From positions 62,001-126,000 of the forward strand of contig CALYLX010000099.1 of NCBI GenBank assembly GCA_944990035.1: a stretch of DNA of 64,000 bases, read 5' to 3'. Positions 33,801 to 45,799 of the stretch are shown here, one piece after another. The notes below the pieces were generated by a model, which made no database searches, was not told the DNA's origin, and saw only the letters and a list, made by a program, of their open reading frames with translations. The position numbers and the translations under genes were made by a program. Every line of letters starts with the position of its first letter. Position 1 is the stretch's first letter. Source of the DNA: Clitopilus passeckerianus. Its lineage: Eukaryota; Basidiomycota; Agaricomycetes; Agaricales; Entolomataceae.

Positions 33801-36623
33801 TGCGAAAGGAGGGGAGGTGGGGTTAGAATCGTAAGAGGGAGAAGGGAGAGAGGAGGAAAGGAGGAGATTAAGGAATGAAGGAAAGAGAAGACGAGAACGC
33901 CTCGAACGAAAGATTCATACTCTCATTCTCAGATGAGCAGATACAAGAGCCGAACATTCACCCAAGCCCCGGAATAAAGGAACGTAGAATAATCAAATAC
34001 GAAGACACGAAGTTCCGATTCAAAACTCCAACACGAATCGAAACAAGAATCGAAAACACGAGGGTGACGAAGGGTAACCATAGGAAATGAAAGGAAAACG
34101 AACACGAATCCAAATGAAAACGCCAAACTCACCTCTCCCCAACCAACCCTCTCCCAACCTCAACCCACCTCCCAGCATCCGGATCGTTGAACCTTTCGAG
34201 CTCGAGGTTCATGTATTTCTGGGACTCGAATACGCCGACGATGGGTTCTTCGAATCTATGTGGGGGGAGCGAGAGTTAGTATTCTTATTCCAGTGTCAAA
34301 TGAATCATCGAGGCGAATCGAAAGGATAGACAAGGGGAGGAGTGGGGAGAGGCGAAGGGGAGGAGTGGGGAGAGGCGAAGGGGAGGAAAGGAAACGAGAA
34401 TGCAATGGCGGAAAGGCGCGGAGACGAGGAATGGGAAAGGAAAGGAACCAAAAAGCGAAGAGGTGGAGAAAGAAAGAAAGACGAAACGTACCGCCGACCC
34501 CGCTCTCTCCTCTTAACCCCCCTCAACGCCTCACTCAACACATGATGATGATGATGTCGCCAGTAATGGTGCGTGTGCGTGTGGCCGCCGCCGCCGTGTT
34601 CGTGGGTGTGTTTACCTGGAGTACGTGGAGTGGGTGTGCCTGGTGTCGAGAGGATCGAATCCGTCCTGGCATCAAAGACGTGGGGACGAGGCGTTCCAGG
34701 CGTCTTGGGTGTCGCTGTCCCACTGGCTGGATGCTCAGGACGTTCGGGGCTGGCGACTCGAGAGTGGACGCGACTCGCAACTCGACTCGCCTCTCTGCTC
34801 ATTATTCGACTCTGCACCCCGCTGTCCACTCTCGACATGACTCTGCTTATCCCCGGCGTCCCCAACCCACCAACCCCATCCCTACCCGCCCCCTGCCACC
34901 CCTCCACAAGCTCAAAATAAACCCCCATCCCACCCACTCTATTAACCATCCTCCTCGCCAGATCTTGGAAAGGCTTATAGTCAGATGGTGAGTAGCGGGA
35001 GAACAAGAAGTCGGATGTGAGGAGGTGGGTTGAGGATGAGAGGGGGAGGAGGAGGGATTCTGCCTACAAACGGACGAGATGGGTATATAAGTTTAGCATA
35101 CATGTGTCGAAAAGGATATATGGTTGCTTACTTTGGATGTTAGGGACGCGATGGATTTTATTTTGGAGGAGAATGGCTCTGTTTCATCCTTTTCGTCTTT
35201 CTCCTCGCCATCTTCCTGGCCATTTTCCTCGTCATCTTCCTTCTTCTTTCCTTCCTTCCCCTCTCCATCCCCACCCAACACCTCCCGATTCCCCTCAACA
35301 ACCTCCCCAACCAACCCCACAACCTCACCCAACCTCCCAGTAAACACGGCACTCCCCGAGCTCGGGAAAATCAAGACCGACCCCAGCAACGATATGGCGC
35401 TGTGTAAGGCTAGGGGCACGAGGACGGTCTTACCGACTAGGTAGAAGGGGGTTGGGAAGAGGGCGGAGGTTGTTGTGCATATGTCTATCGTGGCGAGTCA
35501 GCGAGGTTCTTTGGTGGGTAGGAGGGGAGGGGAGGGAAGAGGGAATTGGGAATTGGGAATTAGGAAAGACGAACCCAAACATATAATCGCAAACACACAC
35601 GCAAAAAGAAACGGCCCAGGCCCCTGTACCGCCCTCACATACAACCACACCATCGTCCCCACCGCCAACCACACCAACATAATCACACTACTTCTCCACT
35701 CTATCCACTCTCCCCTTATCGCCTCTTCGAACAGCTGCGGCGAGGTGGGGTCGTGGGCGTAGGATGGGAGGGAGTGAAGAGGGTAGGTAGTGCGAGAGAT
35801 GGAGGCGATGTACATGCCGAGGCAGGACCAGGCCCAGGAGAGGGTGGAGAAGAGGAGGATGAGGGTTTCGCGTTCGAGGACGGAGATGAACGGGTCTGAG
35901 GGTGGGGAGAGGATTGAGGCGATTAGGATTAGGAAGGCTGCCTGTGACGTTGTGAGATAGAAGAGTTAGAATAGATTGACGAAATTGACAAGATGAGAGA
36001 GTTTGGAGAGTTAAGAGAGTTAGAATAGTTTGACGAGATAGAACAGCTAGAACCCTCACCTGCCCCATAACCCTCTGCACACTCGGCACGATAAACAACA
36101 ACGCACTAACCCACGCAACCACCGCACACCGTATCACAGGCTTCATTTTCGACCATGTCCAGTTGTCTGGGATCCATTGTAGGCTGGGTGGGAGTGTCCA
36201 CTGCGAGCGTGGAGTGGTTTTCTTGTCGGGGAGATCTTTCGAATTCGTCTTCGTCCGGCCTTCGTTTGAGTGAGCAGGAGAGGGAGAGACCTTCCCAGCT
36301 TCGACGTCCGCGGAGGGAGGAGGCGATACGAGGTCGACGTGGAGGTCTTTCGGTCGGGTGTCTCTTCCTCTTCTTCCCGTCCCGCTCTTTCCTCCTCCAT
36401 TCTCGTTCCCATTCGCCAAAGCTCCACCATTCGTCGTCTCCTTGGCCTCCTTCATAGTCGTGTTCGTAGTCGCAATAGGTGCCGGTGGTGCTGGTGTAGA
36501 TCCCGAAGAAGAGGAAGCAGTTGAAGAAGTAGAACTCTCCGTCGTATCCGTCTCCACCATCTCGCTCTCCATCTCGTCCATTTTCATCTTCCTTCCTTGT
36601 GCTCGTTCTGGTGGTTCGTCCAT
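30877..36623 (-). CDS. ArAE-type (fusaric acid resistance-like, DUF2421) membrane transporter
   Basis: A large gene of about 17 exons, probably over 1,100 residues. The first exons read 36623-36060, 35941-35575 and 35484-35132, all in phase. The acidic/Ser-rich N-tail is followed by membrane segments (IRCAVVAWVSALLFIVPSVQ, AAFLILIASILS, LIFPSSG region), the layout of the 6-TM N-terminal ArAE_2_N domain. A long cytosolic part with acidic, Arg-rich and His-rich low complexity (HTHTHHYWRHHHHH) follows. The C-half holds a second membrane bundle (AVLAVLLGIPSVVRGS, FGVCCPFMFYARLYYSG, RRCVLVTVGVFAALYVFLLS) and the DUF2421 region with HPLPQITPGPLLDRF and HYHIHGIGFAP. Relatives are plasma-membrane or ER exporters of aromatic acids and toxins. 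Substrate is unknown. The start is the first in-frame ATG; a TTG-led extension to 36758 is less likely. Confidence 0.85.
34333..34390. repeat. Short tandem repeat of about 23 bp in an ArAE intron
   Basis: The purine-rich unit AGGGGAGGAGTGGGGAGAGG plus CGA occurs twice and is followed by a partial third unit. Confidence 0.75.
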
Positions 36624-36759
36624 TTTGCCAAAAGTTTTTATACCTCCACGTCCAGGGTAGAGTAGATCCCTATCTCCAAACCCAGTATGACCCGAGCTGT
36701 CGTCCCACGAAAACCGTCCTAGCGTAGGCGTGCACGGCGAACAAAGGTTATCTTTCAAC

Positions 36760-37700
36760 CGCCTGTCGCTTGTCCTCGGTCTTCCGTCGCGCTTGGTTCA
36801 TCTCAAACCCAGAAGGCGCCGCAAAACATGTGCAAATCAATGACGATGATATCGCATGGGCGGGTATTTTTGGAACAGGCGCTGGCGGAGGAAAGCGGGC
36901 CTAGGAGCCGGGAGCCGGGAGTCGGGACACGGGAAAGGGAGGAGCCGAGTGCCGGTGGGATGATCTTCGGGACTTCAGGCTTGGACTGATCTCGATTCCC
37001 ACTGGCAGGTCAAGGGTTCAAATTTCAAAATGTTCAACGAAGGAAAGAGGAAAGTGCGGTGGGTAGAGACGGGGATAGGATGGAAGCTGGTCCAAAATAC
37101 TCATTGACATGGCTATAGTCGAGGATTACTCAGCGTATAGTCAGCGTATAGTATAGTCAATCCAGAAGCCCTATGCAAAGAGATAGATCACAACCGTAGG
37201 GTGAAGGCGTAAAGGACAGACCCCAAGCGATGAGAGGTCAAATTGGATGGGCGACCATTCAGGCTCTGAGCTACATCCGAGAGCCTCGACTCCACGTACC
37301 TACTCGACACCAAATTGACATTGCCTAACAACAGAAAAGTCGCGCTAACCAAGTTTAAATACCCTAGCCACACGGGCGTAAACAAGATGCGAGATGAAGT
37401 GTTTCGAGATTGTCCGTAAATTGGTTTCCAGTCCACCTGACTATACAGACACGACACTGACTATCCGGCGCTTCCTATGAAGTATACCTATTCTATGGGA
37501 CTATGGAGCCTTATGCGGTCCTCTATTGGGCTCTATAGCCGGACTAGATTTGCTGATTTGGAGGTCTCTCATTCGACGACTATGGATTCTGTATGCCAAG
37601 GGAGCGTGTTGGCAGGTTTCTGTATGTAGCAGAAGACTGTGTCAATTGAATTGAGAACGATGAAAGGGGCTCGGATTTGATTGATTTAAAGAAGGTACAT
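36760..37700. other. Intergenic region with short GC-rich and CAGCGTATAGT repeats
   Basis: A seven-base repeat (GGGAGCC and variants) lies at about 36905-36930. Around 37125-37160 there are repeated CAGCGTATAGT words like those at 46040-46150. A minus-strand frame at 37457-37188 has a hydrophobic stretch (YLNLVSATFLLLGNVNLV) but no start, and may be a fragment. Confidence 0.45.
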
Positions 37701-37707
37701 TCAATTC

Positions 37708-39110
37708 TATGCACGTGCCGTACTAGTAGGGAATCTCAACATCACCCCGAAGTTAGAACTACCTAGTACTGTACATCCGACGAAACATGGTTGTATTGCT
37801 CCTTGATGAGATGACTGGTACGTTATTGGCCTTGGTTCTGAGACCGACTAGCGAGAAATCCTCATACCAACAATCGGCCCCGGGCCTATGGGAAGGGAAA
37901 GTTCCCGTTCTCTCGAGTAGGTGGTAGCCACCGTACAGGGAAGACTTTGGTCGCAATGTATACCGAGCAAAAAAATGAAAGGTAAAGACCAAAAAATACT
38001 AGAAAGCACATTCAGCACACAGCCCGAATAGTAGATCATACGAAGGGCGATTACGCACGGTCTTGGAATGTATCTGAACCGTCAAAGAGTTGGGACATGC
38101 GCTTGACTACGGGAGTTAGGATTCTCCCGACCCGGCCTACTGGCATCAGTGGAAGACCCTTCCTAGCCTACCGAAAAATGTCAGGCAGAATCGTCGTACG
38201 CGACAGGTAAGGCTTACCAACAGAGGCCCAAGAGGGAACAACGACAATGAAAACAGTGCTACCCCAAGGATAATAATAAACAGCTTCAAATAAAAACCAA
38301 GACATAGCATTAGGTTCTGGTATACCCCGCTGGGTTCGGGAATGTCCGGGATCCGTGCGGCGACCACGATAGTGATAAAAAAGAGGAACAAACTTAGCTC
38401 CATCACTAGGGCTGGACACCAAGGGTAAGTTGGAGAAGAGTACCAGGTAAGATATAAGGCCACTTACTCATATAGATCGTTATGAGCAATGAATACCCGA
38501 CGGCAGCGGTATAATCCTCATGGAAGAACCATGTCAAGACTGGGGGTTCGAGAGATTCGTATAGGCCCACCCAGTAGAATCTGAAGAAGGGTCAGTTACG
38601 TCGAGGAGACGATGATGGAAGCCATACACCGTAACCATGACTGTGCTCATAACAAGGTCAAGCCATGTTGCCGTCGCATTTCCTCCGTTTGATAGAGCTT
38701 CTCGAGTTTTTGCTGCACCGAAGGACACCACAGTAACGGTCATCAACAGCCGGTACAATGTCACTTTCACGAGAAGTGGTGGACGAGCATGACTGGCTTC
38801 TTCGAGTTCGAGTTCGGTGGAGGAAATCAGAAATGGGTGGGGAAGGGCTTGCCGTCTAGATAAACTAGGTCAAAATGCGAGAGACAATAACGATAGATGA
38901 CGCGCACGTTTCGCCAGAAAGAAGCGGCTGCACATCCTCCTGTACATTAGACTCGCCCATCGCCCGTTCAAAAGTCCGTGTCTGCAATGATCTAATCAAA
39001 GCGACGTTATGAATTAGTCGAATGCGCACAGAAAAGACATACAGTCGGCCAGGATTTGTCGTGGTGGTAGAGATTCCTCCTCTATTGCTAGACACAGCTG
39101 TGGTCGTCAT
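37708..39110 (-). CDS. Multi-pass membrane protein of unknown family
   Basis: The minus strand from ATG 39110 gives a soluble start (GGISTTTTNPGRL, then after an intron TRTFERAMGESNVQEDVQPL) and a chain of hydrophobic exons. These are VTLYRLLMTVTVVSFGA, TATWLDLVMSTVMVTV joined to FYWVGLYESLEPPVLTWFFH, AAVGYSLLITIYM, MELSLFLFFITIVVAA, MLCLGFYLKLFIIILGVAL and SSIFWSLPFIFLLGIHCD. A polar tail (LPIGPGPIVGMRIS) ends near 37710. Introns are short and regular. At least six membrane segments are expected. It recalls the N-terminal membrane part of fungal transporters, but no ATP-binding or other signature is present, so I do not name a family. Some exon joins, and whether the last segment belongs, are uncertain. 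Confidence 0.5.
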
Positions 39111-39376
39111 GGAGGAATGGGAGAAAAGGGCTTCGTGAAATAAGGTTCACTGCATATTGCTGTCAATTGCGGTGCTGGTTCCTGGAAGCACATTTCCACT
39201 ATTCGAGCCCTGTGCGGGCTTCAGTTGCAAGTATTATCCGACATAAAGGTCGTGGTTGTGGATCAAGGGATTCACCGCGAAGGCCCCTGAAAACAACATG
39301 ACCAAATACATGTACCCTGAGTTGACTTCGCCCGTAACGAATAGGTTTCATTTCCTGCCACTGCCGCGTCACCCAA

Positions 39377-41436
39377 ATGTCGACATCAGAGCCTCGTTGT
39401 CCGCTGGAAATCCAAGACGCTATCATAGACTGCTTGAAAAGCCACAGCTCTGGTCTCCTAACCTGCTCTCTTGTCTCTCGTCGATGGCTGAAACTCTCCC
39501 GGTGAGGAAGAAGAATACTTCCGACCGCGGAGAGATGTCAAGGAAGTCTCGCGTGATGAGTGGCTGTGAGGGTGAATGAAGATTCGCCGAATAATTACGG
39601 CTCCTTCTTGTGGTCGTAGAGCCTTAAGCTCGTAGGTACAACTCCTCGAAGAGGAGTAGAATACGAATCAAAAGTTTCTACTTATCTGTGTAGTTCCCTG
39701 TGGAACTAGAATCGTGTTTTTGAGTTCCTGTGAACCCTGAGACTGATGAGAAGAGAAGAAAGCGAACGCTGGTGTTCGCGAACGTAGTACGTCGTGGTTT
39801 GAGCTCAAGATGTGCTATTTATTTCGAATCATGCAATACAAACATATACTGGAGGCGCACGTGCTCGTGTACCCTCCAGACTGTACACTACAGAGAGAGA
39901 AAAAGATGACTTGTACACTAAAAAGGAAATGTTGATGCCGGAAGGGGAGACGCGACGCGAGCTGATGGTGAAGTGGCAATGGCTCGGGGAGATCGCGTTC
40001 GCGTAGGCGCACTGGGACCCAGCAGTGCCTTTTACGTGTCCTAGGAACGCGTTCTCGACCCTACTTCCACTTCCCCACTTCGCTTTTGCCTCATCTTCCT
40101 CCCAACATCAACCTATAGTACAGTTATCATAGAATAGAGAAAGAAAAGTAAGTAATCATCGTTCGAGAAAAGAAACATAACCATTGTCCTTCAATTCAAC
40201 TTCTGCGGCTTATACGGGTGAACTTCGATCTTGACAGTTCTGAAGCGCAGGGTAAGGAATCTTGAGGAAACGAGGCGTGATGGTGGAGTTGCCAGATCTT
40301 GACGGCAGCGATGGGAAAGGAAAGTATGTGATGGCAGAAGGACAATCGAAGGTGCAGTCGTAAAGGAATGGGGAACATGCGGATAGGAGAGGAGGGTAGA
40401 ATACCCTTCCACACCGGAGGCTGTACTGCAAAAACTTTCCAATTGTCGCTGAAATTTGGCCAATCTGTGCTAGTGACGAATCCCTGTTGGAGCTTCTAGG
40501 TTCCCCAGATTACACCTTCTCCCAATACGTTGAAAAACTGGTTGTTCGAGATTTCGTCTTTCTCGTGGAGAAAAAGGGACCTTTGGCCTTTTACCGGAGA
40601 TACGAAGACCTGGGTAGCAAAATTGCCTGGTTCACTCAAAAGTTCACGAATATACGATATATCGACCTCAGCCACTCGATATTTCGAGCCCTGACGTACG
40701 AAACTTTTGTAGCTCTTCAATCTCTTAGTCAAGTGGTAGAGGTTGAAGTCAGCCACACGCGTTCTCCCGAACTCACTGATATCCTCGACTTCACATCGCA
40801 TTTCCCCCGCCTTGTATCAATCCAGTTCACCGAATGGGCCCCAGTGACTAAATCTACACGAACACCTAGATCAACTCAACACCTTGCTCAATTGACCCAT
40901 GCTCGATTATTTGGCTGCGAGGAACAAGCAAGGCGGATATTCCAGGCACTTTTGAATTAACCCTCTAAACTTCGGGTCCTGGATGCCCTTGAACTGGAAT
41001 GGGATAACGTACCCACATTTGGTCGCCTGCTGGAGCACATTGGCGATCATCTTCTACTCCTGCAATTGGATCTGAAGTCTCTTTCCTCCGGCCCAGTAGT
41101 TGGTAAGGTTTCTTCCTTATGTTACCGAGTCCTGCCTAACTAACTAGGAGCGTCAGATCTACCTCTTACGTTGGAGCATCATTCTCATCTGGAGGACCTT
41201 CCTGGCCTGAGGACTGGAAAGTTGAGGATGCAGACTGGATGGGGGTCGAAGATCTCATGACAGATGAAACTTTTTCCTGCAACGGCGCCGACCTGCTCAT
41301 CGTGCTTCGCCGTAAAGCGAGGTCATATTTTCCCTTGGACGACAAAGCTGCCTTGGAACAAGAAATCGAAGCAAAACTTGCAGGCCTTCAGAACGCAAAT
41401 AGACTTCAATTTGGTTGGGAGGAAATCCTGTATTGA
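39377..41436 (+). pseudogene. F-box/LRR-like protein, interrupted
   Basis: A short F-box start (39377-39505) reads MSTSEPRCPLEIQDAIIDCL then KSHSSGLLTCSLVSRRWLKL, a good agaricomycete F-box. About 950 bp without coding sense follow. Homology resumes near 40464 with ESLLELLGSPDYTFSQYVEK and leucine-rich strands (FTNIRYIDLSHSIFRALTYE, HFPRLVSIQF). An in-frame TAA at 40958-40960 splits it from PSKLRVLDALELEWDNV, which continues in the same frame. The likely C-terminus (SWPEDWKVEDADWMGVEDLM then RLQFGWEEILY) is in another frame. F-box proteins recruit targets to SCF ubiquitin ligases. The gap, stop and frame change argue this copy is broken. Confidence 0.55.
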
Positions 41437-41603
41437 TGATTTCTATAGATGCGTATCTACGTGTATTGTATCCGCATATCAGATAGACTTTGTACGACGA
41501 CCTGGTGCGATAATGATTGTGCGCCGAGTTAGAACATAATGTGGCTCGCCTATTTACCAGACCTTGAACTGTATACTCCCTGCACAAATCCAATTAGTAT
41601 GTT

Positions 41604-42915
41604 CTACAATCTAAAACTCGAAGCGTCCACCTTCAACAACCCTTCCTTCTCGATCCCAGGTAATAGTCCTCGCATCAAAGGAACAAACGGGCCATAAACC
41701 CCGCGCGGCATTAGCCTGTACTGGCGGACGAGCAAGGTGATCTGGATTGACGCCAGACCAGCCTTGTGCATATCGAGAAGCACGGAATCCAGCTTGTTCC
41801 AGTGAACATGCTCTTGTCGATACTGATTTTCCGAGGTCTGGTCGATGACGAATCCTAGTGTGAGTGCCGTTGGAGGCACATGTAGCGAAAGGAGCAGCTT
41901 CTCGAGCGCTGAAATGGTGGGTGCAATTGTGGGATTCGATGGAAGCCCACGTATTGATAATCGGTCAAGATTGGCGTTGCCATCCAGGGACGGCAAAGAA
42001 ATGCAGCCCTCCTGACAGTCTGTTAGAAAAGGTTAGGTTCTGAGACTGCAGAATTCTAGCTTCAATATCACCTCGAGTAAGATACGACAAGTAAGGTATC
42101 TCCACCGATAGGCTTCGCAACTTGGGCCCGAGGTTCTTGATGAGCTTGACCAGGACCTCGTGATCTTCCTTGGTATTGACGTTGGTGACTTGAAGATCAT
42201 GGACTCGGTAAGGACTTGTCGCGAGGACACCGGAGAACCATGATTGCATTTCTGAGACCATCTGAAGCGACAACACCTCGAGGTGTGGCGGGAACGGTGG
42301 GATAGGTTTTGAATCAGATATGCATTGTTTGAAGCTCAATCCCTCTACAGCGAGTTGTCGCAATACAGGGAACCGAGAGACGAGGCTCGCAAAACTTTGA
42401 ACGTCTCGGAACGTAACGTCGTTTAGCTTGAGAAAGGTAACGTTTCCGACCAGGTTTTCTCCGAGCAGTTCTACCGTCTTCTTCGACAATCGTGTCCATT
42501 CTACTTGAGAGAAGGAGAGTCTGCGGAGGCCCTTGAGGGAATGTGCGGCGTTACAGAGAAGCACATTAAACTGCCGATAGGCAGAGCGATAACGGCTGAG
42601 GCCGGAATGCATTGTGGCCGGATGTGGTCCCGTAAAATGCACCTCCTGAATGTACGGCATGAATGTCCCTCCAGTGAGCATGTTCCCTTTCAAGGGAAGG
42701 ACGTTGGTGTAGTAGCGAGCTTCAGCGGGTAGGGCAACGAGGGTTCGTAGTCGAGAAAACGCTAACCAACGACATTGCACCAGCCAACTTTTACAGACAA
42801 GACTGCATTTAAGGAGTGTCGGGGACGGCGCTCGGTTGGCAATACTGAGTTCGTCGAGGTGTATTTCACCGAAAATGAAGTACCGAATTTCAGCTGGGAG
42901 GTTGTTGACGTGCAT
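41604..42915 (-). CDS. F-box/LRR-like protein
   Basis: Two exons (42915-42072 and 42019-41604), joined at phase 1 across a 52-bp intron with a CTAAC-type branch sequence, give 419 residues. The start at 42915 places an F-box at once: MHVNNLPAEIRYFIFGEIHL and LLKCSLVCKSWLVQCRWLAF. The rest is irregular leucine-rich repeats (LKGLRRLSFSQVEWTRLSKK, NVTFLKLNDVTFRDVQSFAS, FPPHLEVLSLQMVSEM, LGPKLRSLSVEIPYLSYL). By family it should be a substrate receptor of an SCF E3 ubiquitin ligase; the target is unknown. The frame is open further upstream, so a longer N-terminus cannot be excluded. It is the only undamaged one of three F-box loci within 6 kb. Confidence 0.75.
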
Positions 42916-43388
42916 GTTGTGGTCAGTGGTAAAGGGGATACGGGTGGGGATGTATCCGAGGTATCCCAGGAGTCTCAGCTTATAGGAGAACACCTTTTGA
43001 CTGCTTGGAGATCCAGGTAGGCGCGTATGCACATCGTCTCGGATATTATAAATGTCCTGAGTAGCGTTCCGCAACTGAGTCGAGTAGAGATGAAGTAGTT
43101 GATACCTGTCTCGGACCTGATAAGCTCGCTATCGGAGGACCCGGGAAGCTTCGTGTTGACCCTCAGTTTGAACGTTAACGAGTTGCATCATCACAAATTC
43201 ACATGGGGCATTATTTTGGTTCGCGTAGGTCGACGTTTGGGAACTTGTGAAATCCAATGGCGTATCCAAGGTTTGAACGGCTAACGGCAAGCCGTGTGTG
43301 ACGGCCCACAGATCCAAAATATCTGGGTACTGGCCGCCCACGACCTGATAGGATAGAAAGGCCCACACAGCGTCAGTACATTATTACA

Positions 43389-43781
43389 TTGACATGGTTT
43401 GTGTCACTCGCAATACGTCGTCGCATGATCTCCATCAGAAACATTGATAGCATAACCCTCACAAACCCCGAACCACGGTCAATTTCTCTGCTGCAGACAG
43501 AGCTGGGAGCCACTCCGGCACCGCTACCACTGCAGCGCGGGAAATACGAAAGCCATGATGCGATAGCAGAGTGTGTTCCAAGGCCAACCACCCAAAGAGA
43601 TGACATTGGATTCGGGGGGTGGGACCTTCTTCATCCAATCTTCATCAACATCCCTCTTGAGGTACGGGTGAAGAAAGCAAAGGTAAAGCTGCTTGAAGCT
43701 GTCGAAGGATATCGAACATATCAAGGAACTATCGATCCCCAGAGTTGGCATTTCATGGGAATCGGATTCTTCTTCAGTTAA
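43389..43781 (+). other. Uncertain open frame of 130 codons
   Basis: The frame opens at a TTG, lacks an early ATG, and encodes a mixed sequence ending KLLEAVEGYRTYQGTIDPQS. No motif is recognised. It lies between two F-box-type loci. It may be a chance frame. Confidence 0.2.
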
Positions 43782-43869
43782 CGGCCCAGTAAATTATACC
43801 AAGTATTGAGGCTGGTGAGATTTATATTAGTCACTTCCGTCTAGGGTAAAAATAGCACGAAAACAAAAT

Positions 43870-44741
43870 CTAGAAGCCGAAACCCAGTTCAAGCCACTCG
43901 TACGAAATATGGAGAGCGTCACAGTAATCAACGTCGGAAAGTAACTCTGTTCGGATGATGTCACTAATGCCCTCTTCCACACGCCTTTTCTCAGCCGCGG
44001 CCTCCCTCCCAAACCCACGTGGATAAAGCCCTAGCTTTACTATGGGTGGGAGCTGTTTCTCGTCATAACCGGGAAACGAGAAACATTGGTTGTTCAACAT
44101 GTCCCAATCGAAGTCTGATTCAAAGTGGAATCGGCCCGTCGCTTCAGAGCTGAAGATCTCCAGAGAAAGTGTGTCGACTTGGGTTGAGGTGATTGATTCT
44201 AGAAGCGATATCAACCATGTGCTCCCACCACGAAACTTCTCGAGGAAGATGTTGGCAATCGTCAACATCTTTAAGTTCGTGTTGCTTGCCAGGGATATCG
44301 GAAGAGTGAACGCTATATGTTCCAGAGTCAAACAAGGCTACCACATTACTGAAGAAAGAACATACCGGGATCTTTGCGCTGAGCCCGACATGCAGGCCCT
44401 GCTATGACCAAGGCGAGGTCGAGTAAAGTTGACCCAGCATGGAAAACCAAGCTGGCAATGGTGGTTAGGTTGACAAGCTTCTCCGCATTAACCGTGATTG
44501 AGGTCAAATGACACGGAGAATTCAAAAGCGTCCTCAAGATCGGGGTTATACCTGGAACGAATGCGACGTTAAGTGTCGTGAGTTCCGGAAGCTTCAAAGC
44601 TGGATCCAGTGGGGAGTTAGGGCGTTGCACCTCGGCGCCGACTTCAATTTCGAGAGCCTTCAAGGATGGAAAGGACGACGCGAAAGATAGTATGTCGTTG
44701 GGGGTATCGAAGAAAACCTGGGTGAACTTGAGCAAAGTCAC
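43870..44741 (-). pseudogene. LRR half of a third F-box-type gene
   Basis: Two pieces are joined by a plausible intron of about 75 bp after LLDLAL. The first piece has FTQVFFDTPNDILSFASSFP, SLKALEIEV, LPELTTLNVAF and LTSITVNAEKLVNLTTIAS. The second begins CLTLEHIAFTLPISLASNTN and ends ISYEWLELGFGF. These are the leucine-rich strands typical of agaricomycete F-box proteins. No F-box is found in the 300 bp upstream, so this looks like a 5'-truncated copy. It might still be the end of a gene with a distant first exon. Confidence 0.5.
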
Positions 44742-44949
44742 TTGAGTGCACTTGGACAGCTCTACTTTAGCAGGTGCGGGTGTTCGGTTCCCTGTTCATT
44801 TAGGCAGGGTCCTCCTTCAACGAGACGTAATCTCTGATCGATATGGAGACCATAGTTACGGCAAAAGGATCTAGAGCAGCTTCTGTACGTCTTGAGGGAA
44901 TACCGGAAAGAGGATTGCAGTGAGGCAGGTAGGGAACCCGTACCTTCCA

Positions 44950-45404
44950 ATGAGGATGATGATTCCGGGTCGACAGCATTACAGTGTATTTGACAGACTG
45001 GCGTGAGTTGATGCCGGCTTGATCGCCTTGTACGATTCTGGTAGCCGAATTTGGGGTCCCGATCGTTCAGTTGACTGCCCTTGGTGGCCTACAGGATGCG
45101 TCATTCTGAATCATCAGCACCAGACACTGCTCAGAAGCTCACATATCAAACATCCTTGAAGGGCATCTGACTTGATTTTGTCGTGAAATTCGATTTCGCT
45201 CGTGTGGTCCTGCCATCCCTCTGGCAACCTGGCTTGGGCGATGCGCGTATCCTATCGCACGTTCGTCGATAACGCAAGGCTGAACTTTCGTTTACCCTCA
45301 ATCACAGTGTAAGATTCCTTAATTGGCGGCCTTTCAAGAACTATACATACATACTGAGCCATCGAGTCCAACGACTCTGCACACGCCTCAGATCCACCTC
45401 CGAA
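44950..45404. other. Intergenic region upstream of the small secreted protein
   Basis: No gene recognised. A TATA-like CTATACATACATA lies about 60 bp before the ATG at 45405. Confidence 0.45.
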
Positions 45405-45719
45405 ATGTACACCATCCGAACCTTCCTATCTGCCGCCTTACTCGCAGCGCTTTCTTCTGAGCTCGTCGGCGCGCAGGGTGGATCGGGAGCAATCTGTACG
45501 TCACGATAACCTCGCACTATACCTACAGACCGTGATGCTCAGCGAATCTTCCAGGTGGCTATATAGACAACTACAGTCACGTCAATATTCTACAGGTGGA
45601 TCGGCCTAGATTTTGCCCTCCATATGTTCGAGAGCTTTACTGATCCTTTTTCTACTTAGGGATGCGGAGCGGGGCTTTATTGTTGCCCCTTCACCGGCGC
45701 TGGAAATCTATACGTGTAA
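45405..45719 (+). CDS. Small secreted Cys-rich protein
   Basis: Exons 45405-45495, 45555-45595 and 45660-45719 join in phase (1, 0) to give about 64 residues. The start MYTIRTFLSAALLAALSSEL then VGAQ is a clear signal peptide. The mature peptide is about 40 residues with four Cys (AICGY and GCGAGLYCCPFTGAGN). The CCPFTGAG ending resembles the closing Cys module of many fungal small secreted proteins. A further splice at the GTAAGT overlapping the last codon could extend it by about ten residues to a TAG near 45800. Function is unknown; effector-like candidates often look like this. Confidence 0.5.
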
Positions 45720-45799
45720 GTGCCTTCGTTCGATGATTCTGTATTATTTCTGAGGTATTCGTATGGAATTTACTTAGGTGCTTCCCCGACTGTGGTGGA

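Noticed and set aside
40191..40463. Minus-strand open frame of 90 codons within the F-box locus
   Set aside because: No ATG start and no recognisable motif. Frames in all three phases are open here, so it is not informative.
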